Assembly (NCBI GenBank): GCA_963717725.1 | Contig: CAVQWS010000018.1 | Span: 28,172-92,171, forward strand | Reading direction: 5' to 3' | DNA from: AC-32 sp963717725 | Lineage (GTDB): Bacteria; Actinomycetota; Thermoleophilia; Gaiellales; Gaiellaceae | DNA length: 64,000 nucleotides | Shown: piece after piece, positions 9,979-17,435 of the stretch | How the letters are laid out: each line of letters begins with the position of its first letter | Numbering within the stretch: the stretch's first letter is position 1 | Notes under the pieces: generated by a model | Told to the model about the DNA's origin: nothing | Database searches by the model: none | What the model saw: only the letters and a program-made list of their open reading frames with translations | Made by a program: the position numbers and the translations under genes

Positions 9979-10718
9979 GCGGCCGCGCGCGTGAAGCCGT
10001 GCGGGGTGAAGACGTACGAGCCGGGGCGGGGAACGTGGACGACGCGGCCGTTATAGGCCACGGCGAGGTTCCCCGGGTTCCCGAAGTTGACCCAGAGCTG
10101 ACGGGCGACGAAGCGCTGGGACTGGCCGGACTCGACCGTGCCGGCGAAGCGGGTCTTGCCACTCGCCGACCAGTTCCGCACCTCCATCCAGCAGTTGCCG
10201 CCGGTCGCGCGCACGTACAGCCGGAAGGAGACCGGCTTCGTCGGGGCATGGCGCGCTGGCGTGGCCGGCGGTAGCACCTTCTTCGACTGCGAGGCGGTGG
10301 ACGTGCCGAGGTTCGGGACCGGCTCGTTGGGGCTGCCGTTCTTCCAGGCGGCGATGAAGAAGACCACGAGCGCCGCGATGCCCGTCAGCGCGAAGGCGAT
10401 CCAGCGCCGCTCGAGCCGCCGGTGCTGCCGGGCGACGTTCGACGTGCGTCGCGGCACCACCGGCTCACGCGGCTCGTCCCCCTCGGCGCTGAAGCGCGAG
10501 TTGAACTCGTCGACGTAGAGCTGCCCGTCGAGCCCGAGGTAGTCGGCGTACGTGCGCAGGAAGCCCTTGACGTAGGTCTGAGCCGGGAGCGCGTCGAAGC
10601 TCTCCTCCTCGAGGGCGCGCAGGTAGCGGGCGCGGATCTTGGTGGCGAGCTCGACTTCGCCGAGCTCGAGCTGCTGGCGGACGCGGGCCTCGCGCAGGCT
10701 GTTGCCGATCTCGAACAT
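9975..10718 (-). CDS. rodZ: RodZ-like helix-turn-helix membrane protein (DUF4115)
   Basis: A cell-shape/division-associated protein of the RodZ type. The cytoplasmic N-terminus is an Xre/HTH_25 domain (MFEIGNSLREARVRQQLEL to KGFLRTYADYLGLD). A basic linker and one transmembrane helix (WIAFALTGIAALVVFFIAAW) follow, then a Ser/Pro linker and a C-terminal extracytoplasmic DUF4115 domain (GGNCWMEVRNWSASGK to WVNFGNPGNLAVAYNG). I chose the ATG at 10718, which begins at the HTH; an upstream start at 10766 would add 16 residues without family similarity. The gene overlaps cinA by 4 bp. RodZ links MreB to peptidoglycan synthesis in rods, but no mreB is in the window, so the specific role is inferred. 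Confidence 0.82.
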   Translation of the reverse strand: MFEIGNSLREARVRQQLELGEVELATKIRARYLRALEEESFDALPAQTYVKGFLRTYADYLGLDGQLYVDEFNSRFSAEGDEPREPVVPRRTSNVARQHRRLERRWIAFALTGIAALVVFFIAAWKNGSPNEPVPNLGTSTASQSKKVLPPATPARHAPTKPVSFRLYVRATGGNCWMEVRNWSASGKTRFAGTVESGQSQRFVARQLWVNFGNPGNLAVAYNGRVVHVPRPGSYVFTPHGFTRAAA

Positions 10719-10758
10719 CTGAGCGGCCGATTGTAGTCCCGATCCCGCGCGACCGGAA

Positions 10759-11115
10759 TCAGCCAATCACATTGAGCACGGCGTACACGGCGAGCGCGAT
10801 TCCGGCGCTGAGCCCGATGGCGAGCGAGATCAGCCCCAGCAGGCGGCCGACGCGCGCGGCTCCTTCGCCGCCGACACGGCCGATCGTGCGTTCGATGTTG
10901 CGCAGGCCACGCCGGGCCAGCAGCACGGCCGCGCCGCCGAGCACCGCCGAACCGCAGGTCGCACCGGTCGCCTGGACGATCGTCACGCCCTGCAGCTTCC
11001 GGGCGGCGACGAAGGCCAGCACCGGCAGGGCGAGACCGAACAGCGCCAGCACGACCGAGCCGCGCGCCGCGTCGTTTCGCCCCCGCGCGCTACTGCTTCT
11101 TGTAAGGCCGTCCAA
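10759..11115 (-). CDS. Small membrane protein, function unknown
   Basis: A 118-residue protein with probably three hydrophobic segments: VVLALFGLALPVLAFVA, then GSAVLGGAAVLLA, then LGLISLAIGLSAGIALAVYA. An RRGLRNIERTIGRVGGEG loop separates the second and third. The TTG start at 11115 overlaps the end of the upstream ABC permease by 26 bp; a later start is possible because the first 20 residues look soluble. It lies between the importer operon and the rodZ-cinA-recA genes on the same strand. The layout resembles DUF4190-type small membrane proteins, but I cannot assign a family. Confidence 0.6.
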   Translation of the reverse strand: MDGLTRSSSARGRNDAARGSVVLALFGLALPVLAFVAARKLQGVTIVQATGATCGSAVLGGAAVLLARRGLRNIERTIGRVGGEGAARVGRLLGLISLAIGLSAGIALAVYAVLNVIG

Positions 11116-12295
11116 CGGCTGCGGGTGGAACCGTGCGGCCGATCACACCGGCGACGGCGATCAAGGTCAGGACATACGGCAGCGCCAGGAAGAGGTTGGA
11201 GGCGTTTTCGGAGTACACGTTCAGGCGGTAGGCAAGCGCCGTCGAGAGGCCGAAGAGCAGTGCGGCCCCGAAGGCGCCGAACGGACGCCAGTTCCCGAAG
11301 ATCACGGCCGCCAGCGCGATGAAGCCCCGGCCGGCCGTGACGTTCTCGTTGAACGTATTCAGGTAGCCGACAGTCAGGTACGCCCCGCCGAGCCCCGCGA
11401 GGACTCCGGAGAGCACGACCGCGCCGTAGCGGACGAGGTAGACGTTGATGCCAACGGTGTCGGCCGCCCGCGGATGCTCGCCGCAGGCCCGGATGCGCAG
11501 GCCGACCGGCGTCTTGAACAGGACCACGTATGAGAGCGGCACGAGCAGGATCGCAAACCAGATCATGTAGTTCAGGTTCCCGAAGGAGTTCCCGAAGAAC
11601 GACGTGCTCGAGGCGCTCGTCAGATGCAGGTTCGGCACCTGCGCGACCCCGGTCGGGATGTTCTCGCCGTGGTAGAGCTGAACGAAGAAGTAGCCCGTGA
11701 TCCCCAGCGCGAGGAAGTTCACCGCCACCCCGCCCACGATCTGGTCGGCGCGTAAGTGGATCGCGAAGAAGGCGTGGAGCAGCGCTAGCAACCCGCCCGA
11801 AGCCGCGCCGATGGCGACGCCCCAGAACCAGCTCCCGGTCTTGTCAGCGCCCCAGATGCCCCAGAAGGCGCCCATCAGCATCATCCCCTCGAGGCCGATG
11901 TTCACCACGCCCGAGCGCTCGGAAAAGATCCCGCCGATGGCGCCGTAGATGAGCGGAGTCGCAAACACGAGCATCTGGGCGATCAGGCTGGCGTCGACGA
12001 CCTGGTCGAGGTTCGAGGAGCTGGAGCGCGTCGCGAGGTAGGCCAGGCCGGCGCCGAAGAGTGACGAGGCGATCGCGCCGCCGCCGACCCGATATGCGCC
12101 GCGGCTGACCGCGATCACGCCGCACATCGCGCCGAGCAAGCCTGCGAGCGCGGGCCAGACAGGCGAGGAGGCCTCGATCGGCGGAATCGCCAGCCAGAGC
12201 GCGAGCAGCCCGAGCAGGATCCCGAGGATCCCGATCGACTTCGGTTCCAGGAAGCGCGACGCGCCGCCCTTGACCGTGCCGACGTAGGTGCTCAC
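11090..12295 (-). CDS. BMP-family ABC transporter permease 2 (nucleoside/sugar import)
   Basis: Second membrane subunit of a nucleoside-type importer (NupQ/YufQ-like, BPD_transp_2 fold). The protein is about 401 aa with around ten transmembrane helices. Diagnostic pieces are PLIYGAIGGIFSERSGVVNI followed by LEGMMLMGAFWG, and the GLRIRACGEHPRAADTVGIN loop that contacts the ATPase. An extra N-terminal hydrophobic region of about 90 residues precedes the conserved core. Start: GTG at 12295 inside a GTGA overlap with the stop of permease 1 (12292-12294), implying coupled translation. It works with permease 1, the double ATPase and the two BMP binding proteins upstream. Confidence 0.9.
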   Translation of the reverse strand: MSTYVGTVKGGASRFLEPKSIGILGILLGLLALWLAIPPIEASSPVWPALAGLLGAMCGVIAVSRGAYRVGGGAIASSLFGAGLAYLATRSSSSNLDQVVDASLIAQMLVFATPLIYGAIGGIFSERSGVVNIGLEGMMLMGAFWGIWGADKTGSWFWGVAIGAASGGLLALLHAFFAIHLRADQIVGGVAVNFLALGITGYFFVQLYHGENIPTGVAQVPNLHLTSASSTSFFGNSFGNLNYMIWFAILLVPLSYVVLFKTPVGLRIRACGEHPRAADTVGINVYLVRYGAVVLSGVLAGLGGAYLTVGYLNTFNENVTAGRGFIALAAVIFGNWRPFGAFGAALLFGLSTALAYRLNVYSENASNLFLALPYVLTLIAVAGVIGRTVPPAAVGRPYKKQ

Positions 12296-13542
12296 GTCTC
12301 GGCCTCCGCGGTCCGAGCCGGTGCCTGCGGCTCGCGGCGCCGAAGCTTCCGGCGCGAGTTCCAGACGGCGAGGATGAGCACGTCCGCGCCCACGAAGAGG
12401 ACGACGAGCCCCTGGATGATCTCCGTCAGATGGCCGGCGAGGCTCGGATCGATCGTGCCCGACTGCAGACCGTGCGTGGTGCCGTAGACGAGACCGCCGA
12501 AGAGGAGGCCCGCGATCCCGACCCCGACGGCCGTGTTGCGGCCGAGCAGCGCGACGGCGATTCCGAGGAAGCCGATTGTGGTCGCCTGGACGTCGATCGT
12601 GCCGAAGTGGTGCAGGTAGCCGAGCATGTCGATTCCGCCGGCGAGGCCCGCGAACGCTCCCGAGATCGCCATCGCACGCAGGTAGTTCGTGCGCACCCTG
12701 ATCCCACCGTAGGCCGCCGCGTCCGGGTTGAAGCCGACGGCGCGGACCTCGAAGCCGAGAGTCGTCCGGTTGAGGATCAACCAGAAGACGACCAGCATCC
12801 CGATCGCGATGAAGAAGCCGATGTGCAGGCCCTGAAGAGCCGGAATGCCCCAGAAGACGGGCAGCTGCGCGCCGGGAACGACGTCGGCGGAGATCGGGAT
12901 GTCGAGCGGGACGTTCTTCGGCGCCTGGAGCGGGCCGCCCTGCTGGAACACGTAGACGCCGAGGTAGTAGGCGATCCAGTTGAGCATGATCGTCGTGATC
13001 ACCTCGTGGGCCCCGACGGTGGCCTTCAGGAACCCGGCGATCCCAGCCCAGACCGCCCCTGCTGCGGCTGCGACCACGATCCCGAGCAGGATGTGGGCGG
13101 GCCGCGCCATGTTCACGAACGAGACGCCGATCCAGTTCGCGCAGATCAGGCCGACGATGTACTGGCCGTTGCCGCCGATGTTGAACAGGCCGCAGCGGAA
13201 GGCGAACGCGACGGCGAGGCCGCACAGGATCAGCGTCGTTGTCTGCAGCAGCGTCTGGCTGAAGTTGTACGGCGCCGTGTGCGCGATGTCGGTGTCCCAC
13301 GGATGCGCGAGCCAGTTGAAGCCTGCGCCGTTGATGATGTCCCAGTAGGCCTGGAACGGGTTGTGGCCGGTGGCGGCGATCACGATCCCGCCGATCAGGA
13401 ATGCGACCAGACCGGTGATCACGGGCGTGATGATCCCGCCGGCCCGCTGCCAGGCCGCCAGACGCGACGCTGGCGTGAGCGGGGCGTCCTCCGCGATCTC
13501 GTCCGGCTGCGGGCCTTGCTCGGGGGCGGGCGGCTCGCTCAC
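12292..13542 (-). CDS. BMP-family ABC transporter permease 1 (nucleoside/sugar import)
   Basis: First membrane subunit of the importer (NupP/YufP-like). The 416-residue protein has a Pro/Glu-rich cytoplasmic N-tail (about 1-35) and then multiple helices. The family signature FRCGLFNIGGNGQYIVGLI and the LNRTTLGFEVRAVGFNPDAA coupling loop are present. NKRRKL-like basic residues close the C-terminus (SRRKLRRREPQ). It overlaps the ATPase gene by 4 bp at 13539-13542 and permease 2 by 4 bp at the other end, so all three are one translational unit. Known relatives import purine nucleosides or ribose-like sugars; the exact substrate here is inferred from the binding proteins and neighbouring salvage genes. 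Confidence 0.9.
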   Translation of the reverse strand: MSEPPAPEQGPQPDEIAEDAPLTPASRLAAWQRAGGIITPVITGLVAFLIGGIVIAATGHNPFQAYWDIINGAGFNWLAHPWDTDIAHTAPYNFSQTLLQTTTLILCGLAVAFAFRCGLFNIGGNGQYIVGLICANWIGVSFVNMARPAHILLGIVVAAAAGAVWAGIAGFLKATVGAHEVITTIMLNWIAYYLGVYVFQQGGPLQAPKNVPLDIPISADVVPGAQLPVFWGIPALQGLHIGFFIAIGMLVVFWLILNRTTLGFEVRAVGFNPDAAAYGGIRVRTNYLRAMAISGAFAGLAGGIDMLGYLHHFGTIDVQATTIGFLGIAVALLGRNTAVGVGIAGLLFGGLVYGTTHGLQSGTIDPSLAGHLTEIIQGLVVLFVGADVLILAVWNSRRKLRRREPQAPARTAEAET

Positions 13543-15074
13543 GACGCTGCGCTGGCCTCCTTCCGCCTGCCGCCGAGCATCTCGATGCCGATCTCGTCCT
13601 CGGTTGCGCCTGAAGCGTGCTCCGCGACGATCTGTCCCTCGTACATGACAAGAATGCGGTCGGAGAGCGAGAGCACCTCGTCGAGCTCAAGCGAGACGAG
13701 CAGGATCGCGCGGCCCTCGTCCCGCTCCTCGAGTAGGCGGCGATGCAGGTACTCGATCGCGCCGACGTCGAGGCCGCGTGTGGGTTGCGCGGCGATCAGC
13801 ACCTTCGGGTCGCGAGAGACTTCGCGCGCGGCGACGAGCTTTTGCTGGTTGCCGCCGGAGAGCGCGCCGGCTCGCGTCTGCGGGCCGCCGCCGCGGACGT
13901 CGAACTCCTTGATCAGCGCGTGGGCTCGCTGCACGAGGCGGCGCGGGAAGAGCCAGCCGAACCGCGAGTCCGGCCGCTGGTTGTAGTCGTGGAGAGCAAT
14001 GTTCTCGGCGATCGAGAACTCCAGCACCAGCCCGCGGCGCTGCCTGTCCTCCGGGATGTGGCCGACCCCCGCGTCGAGCATGCGGCGCGCAGTCGGGTGC
14101 GCCACCGCCTCGCCGGCGACGAGCACCTCGCCGGACCGGTGCCCGCGGAGGCCCGTGATCGCCTCGATCAGCTCGCTCTGGCCGTTCCCTTCGACGCCGG
14201 CCAGGCCAACGATCTCGCCCGCCCGCACGGTGAGCGAGACGTCTCGTACGACGTCCAGGCCGCGCTCGTCGCGCACCGAGAGATCGCGCACCTCGAGCAG
14301 GATGTCGCCGACATCGGGCGCCTTCTTCTCGACCCGGAGCAGCACCTCACGGCCCACCATCATCCGCGCGAGCGTGTCTTCGGTCGCGCCTTCGCGCGGG
14401 ATCGTGTCGATCTTCTTGCCCCGACGTAGGACCGTGATCCGGTCGGCGATCTCGAGCACCTCCTTCAGCTTGTGGCTGATGAAGATGATCGACGTGCCCT
14501 CCGCCTGGAGGCTCTTGACGATCTCGAACAGCTCGCCCGCCTCCTGCGGTGTGAGGACCGCGGTCGGCTCGTCCAGGATCAGGAGCTTCGCCCCGCGGTA
14601 GAGCGCCTTCAGGATCTCCACGCGCTGCTGCTGGCCGACGCTGATCGACTCGACCTTCGCCCTCGGATCGACGACGAGCCCGAAGCGCGTGGAAAGCTCG
14701 GTGACGCGCTCGACGGCGGTGTCGTAATCGAGCAGCACGCCTGCTTTCGTCGGCTCGACCTCCAGCACGATGTTCTCGGCCACGGTCATCACGGGGATCA
14801 GCATGAAGTGCTGGTGCACCATTCCGATCCCGCGGTCGATCGCGTCCTTCGCGGAGTTGAAGGTGACGTGCTGGCCGTTCAGGAGGATCTCGCCCTCGTC
14901 CGGCCGGTAGAGGCCGTAGAGGATGTTCATCAGAGTCGACTTGCCGGCGCCGTTCTCGCCGAGCAGCGCGTGCACCTCGCCCTGCAGCAGGTCGAGGTCG
15001 ACGTGGTCGTCGGCGACGACCCCTGGGAACCGCTTCGTGATGCCCCGCATCTCGAGGACCGGTGCCGCTTCCAC
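13539..15074 (-). CDS. Double ABC ATPase of BMP-type nucleoside/sugar importer
   Basis: A 511-residue protein with two fused ABC domains, as in NupO/YufO and RbsA. Domain 1 has Walker A GENGAGKSTL, the signature SISVGQQQRVEI and Walker B LLILDEPTA. Domain 2 has a modified P-loop GVEGNGQSELIEA, signature LSGGNQQKLVAA and AAQPTRGLDVGA in place of the canonical Walker B. The degenerate second site is normal for this family, in which only one site hydrolyses ATP efficiently. It sits between the substrate-binding protein gene (35 bp upstream) and the permeases (4 bp overlap). Confidence 0.94.
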   Translation of the reverse strand: MEAAPVLEMRGITKRFPGVVADDHVDLDLLQGEVHALLGENGAGKSTLMNILYGLYRPDEGEILLNGQHVTFNSAKDAIDRGIGMVHQHFMLIPVMTVAENIVLEVEPTKAGVLLDYDTAVERVTELSTRFGLVVDPRAKVESISVGQQQRVEILKALYRGAKLLILDEPTAVLTPQEAGELFEIVKSLQAEGTSIIFISHKLKEVLEIADRITVLRRGKKIDTIPREGATEDTLARMMVGREVLLRVEKKAPDVGDILLEVRDLSVRDERGLDVVRDVSLTVRAGEIVGLAGVEGNGQSELIEAITGLRGHRSGEVLVAGEAVAHPTARRMLDAGVGHIPEDRQRRGLVLEFSIAENIALHDYNQRPDSRFGWLFPRRLVQRAHALIKEFDVRGGGPQTRAGALSGGNQQKLVAAREVSRDPKVLIAAQPTRGLDVGAIEYLHRRLLEERDEGRAILLVSLELDEVLSLSDRILVMYEGQIVAEHASGATEDEIGIEMLGGRRKEASAAS

Positions 15075-15108
15075 TGCGGGTGATTCTATGGAGTCGCCGC
15101 GGACGGGG

Positions 15109-16176
15109 CTACTGGAGCGTCGTCGGGACCTTTACCTGGCCCGAGATGATCTTCTGCTTGAGCTCGTTCATCTTGTCGATGAACGCCTTCGGCACCGCCG
15201 GGTTGATCTTGCCCACGTCCATGCCGCTGTTCGCGAGGGTGAACTGCAAGTCCTGATTACCCTTGAACTTCCCGTTCTTCGTCGCCTTGATGACGTTGAC
15301 GACGCCGAGGTCGACGCGCTTGACCCCGCTCGTCAGGACTCGGGCGGCGTCGTTGTACTGATCCTTGTCCACGCCGATCCCCCAGAGGCCGTGCTGTGCG
15401 GCCGCTTTCAGGGTGCCGAGGCCGCAACCACCCGCGACCTGGAACAGCACCTGTGAGCCCTGCCCGATCTGGTTCTCGGCGACGGTCTTACAGAGGTCGG
15501 ACTTGACGAAGTCGCCCGAGTAGCCCACGAGCACCTTGATCTGCGGGTTGAACAGCTTGGCGCAGTACTCGTAGCCGGCGATCCAGATGTCGACCGGCGG
15601 GATGTGCAGGCCGCCGACGGCGCTGATGATCTGCTTGCCGCCCTGCTTCTTCGCCATCTCCGCGGCGAGGTAGCCGACGAGGCAGCCCGACTGGTTGGCG
15701 GCGTAGTCGAGCCCCATGACGTTCGGATGGTCGTCCTTGAGCACACTGCCGGTGATGCAGGTCTTCGCCGCGCCCTTGGCGCAGTAGTCGGTGATCGCGA
15801 ACTTCGCGCTCGGGTAGCGGGCGGCGACCGTTTCGAGCGTGTCCGCCAGGAGGAACCCGGCGGCGATCGTGATGTTCGCCTTGCGACGCACGGCGGTCGC
15901 CAGGTTCGGGACGTAGTCCGAGGTCGAGTTCGACTGGAGCGGCAGAGCCTTGATCCCGAGCTCCCGCCGCGCCTTGTTCAGGCCTTCGAGCTGAGACTGG
16001 TTGAAGGAGCGGTCGTTGAACTTGCCGATGTCGCTGACGAGCGCGGCCGTGAAGCTCGACTGCGAGCTGGTGGTGCCGGAGCTCGACGACGACTTGCCGC
16101 CCCCGCAACCGGTCGCGACTGTGGCCAGCGCCGCGGCGAGGAGGCCGATTGGGATGTAGCGGAGAGTGATCCGCAT
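15109..16176 (-). CDS. BMP-family substrate-binding lipoprotein 1
   Basis: Extracellular solute-binding lipoprotein (PF02608-type, PnrA/Med family) of 355 residues. The signal peptide MRITLRYIPIGLLAAALA ends in a TVATGCGG lipobox, so the protein is tethered to the membrane. The mature protein shows the BMP pattern: TAALVSDIGKFNDRSFNQS, then GFLLADTLETVAARYPSAKF, then GLDYAANQSGCLVGYLAAEM and VGGLHIPPVDIWIAGY. Homologues bind guanosine, adenosine or other nucleosides. It is closely similar to the upstream paralogue at 16253-17318 and shares long identical stretches with it. The distance to the ATPase gene is 35 bp. GGAG just before the ATG supports the start. Confidence 0.92.
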   Translation of the reverse strand: MRITLRYIPIGLLAAALATVATGCGGGKSSSSSGTTSSQSSFTAALVSDIGKFNDRSFNQSQLEGLNKARRELGIKALPLQSNSTSDYVPNLATAVRRKANITIAAGFLLADTLETVAARYPSAKFAITDYCAKGAAKTCITGSVLKDDHPNVMGLDYAANQSGCLVGYLAAEMAKKQGGKQIISAVGGLHIPPVDIWIAGYEYCAKLFNPQIKVLVGYSGDFVKSDLCKTVAENQIGQGSQVLFQVAGGCGLGTLKAAAQHGLWGIGVDKDQYNDAARVLTSGVKRVDLGVVNVIKATKNGKFKGNQDLQFTLANSGMDVGKINPAVPKAFIDKMNELKQKIISGQVKVPTTLQ

Positions 16177-16200
16177 CAGGCTCCGTGTTGTACCAAACGA

Positions 16201-16228
16201 CGAAGGCGGGCCCGGGGGCCCGCCTTCG
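16201..16228 (-). terminator. GC-rich hairpin between the two BMP genes (terminator or mRNA-stability stem)
   Basis: A perfect 13-bp inverted repeat (16201-16213 with 16216-16228) and a 2-nt loop, lying 24 nt after the stop of the upstream BMP gene and about 24 nt before the downstream one. The 3' side on the minus strand continues TCGTTTGG, so the U-tract is weak. It may therefore be a partial terminator or a stabilising stem that lets the upstream binding protein be made in excess over the transporter. Confidence 0.65.
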
Positions 16229-16252
16229 CAACTTCGAAAAACAGGCAGGTCC

Positions 16253-17318
16253 TTACTTCAGCTTCACCGGGACCTTGAGCTTGCCGGAGATGATCTTGGC
16301 CTTGATCAGGTTCATCTTGAGGATGAACCTCTTCGGCACGGTCGGGTTGATCTTGCCGACGCTCATGCCGCCGTTCTTCAGCGTGAACTGCAGGTCGTGG
16401 TTGCCCTTGAACTTGCCGGCCTTGGTCGTCTTGATCACGTTGAAGATGCCGAGGTCGACCTTCTTGACGCCGCTCGTTAGAACCCGGGCCGCGTCCTTGT
16501 ACTGGTCCTTGTCGACGCCGATGCCCCAGATCTTGTGGGCAGCGGCCGCCTTCAGGGTGCCGAGGCCGCAACCACCGGCGACCTGGAACTCGACGTAGGA
16601 GCCCTGGGCGATCTGGTTCTCGGCGACCGTCTTGCAGAGGTCGGACTTGACGAAGTCGCCGGAGTACCCGACGAGCACCTTGATGTTCTTCTTGTAGAGC
16701 TTGGCGCAGTACTTGTAACCGGCGATCCAGATGTCGACCGGCGGAATGTGCAGGCCGCCGACGGCCCCGATCACGTTCTTGTGCGCCCGCACCGCCATCT
16801 CGGCGGCCAGGTAGCCGACGAGGCAGCCCGACTGGTTGGCGGCGTAGTCGAGCCCCATCACGTTCGGATGGTTCTTGGTCAGGACGCTGCCCGTGATGCA
16901 CTTCGCGGCCGCACCCTTGGCGCAGTAGTCGGTGATCGCGAACTTCGAGCCCGGGAACTGGTCGGCGAACGTCTCGAGCGTGTCCGCGAGCAGGAACCCG
17001 GCGGCGATCGTGATGTTCGCGTGCGAGCGAACCGCCTGGTTGAAGTTCGGCGTGTAGTCCGAAGTCGAGTTCGACTGGAGCGGCAGGATGTTCACCTTCA
17101 GCTGCTTTCTTGGCCCGCTTGAGGCCATCGAGCTGTGACTGGTTGAACGAACGATCGGTGAACTTGCCGATGTCGCTGACGAGCGCGGCCAGGAACGTGG
17201 CCTTGGCCGCCTGCGGAGATGCCTGGCTCGAGCTACTGCCGACCAGCGCGGCGAGCCCAGCCAGCACCGTCACCACAACCAGCGCGGCGGCGATGGAAAT
17301 ACGACGTGAAACCCTCAC
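16253..17318 (-). CDS. BMP-family substrate-binding protein 2 (frameshifted in this sequence)
   Basis: A paralogue of the downstream BMP protein, sharing KFTDRSFNQSQL, LPLQSNSTSDY, AAGFLLADTLETFA, LDYAANQSGCLVGYLAAEM and VGGLHIPPVDIWIAGYKYC. The GTG at 17318 follows a GGGAGGG ribosome-binding site. The N-terminus encodes a Sec signal (ISIAAALVVVTVLAGLAALV) but no lipobox cysteine, unlike the neighbour, so it may be released or anchored differently. The frame breaks near 17107: DGLKRAKK must continue as QLKVNILPLQS. Removing one A from an AAA run restores it, which points to a homopolymer sequencing error. The restored protein is about 354 aa. It is the first gene of the importer operon. Confidence 0.88.
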
Positions 17319-17435
17319 TTGCCCTCCCTGATTTAGAAATCTGGAATCCGTAACCAGATTGAAAGACGAGCGATGCTAACCCGAAGTTAGGCCGATTGCA
17401 TAGGCCGAACGGCCGGTATTAGCGGGTATCGAGTC
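17319..17435 (-). promoter_or_regulatory. Upstream region of the BMP importer operon with three small inverted repeats
   Basis: A 117-bp gap between ftsK and the first BMP gene, unusually AT-rich for this window. It holds a 7-bp perfect dyad with a 9-bp spacer (AATCTGG at 17338-17344, CCAGATT at 17354-17360) ending about 20 bp before the start codon. It also holds a 5-bp hairpin (CTAAC/GTTAG, 17376-17390) and a GGCCG/CGGCC repeat (17403-17414). The first is a candidate operator; the others may belong to an ftsK terminator. No consensus -35/-10 pair is convincing. Confidence 0.4.

Noticed and set aside
17403..17414. GGCCG/CGGCC repeat as an ftsK terminator
   Set aside because: The stem is only 5 bp with a 2-nt loop and no T-run, so I kept it only as part of the regulatory region description.
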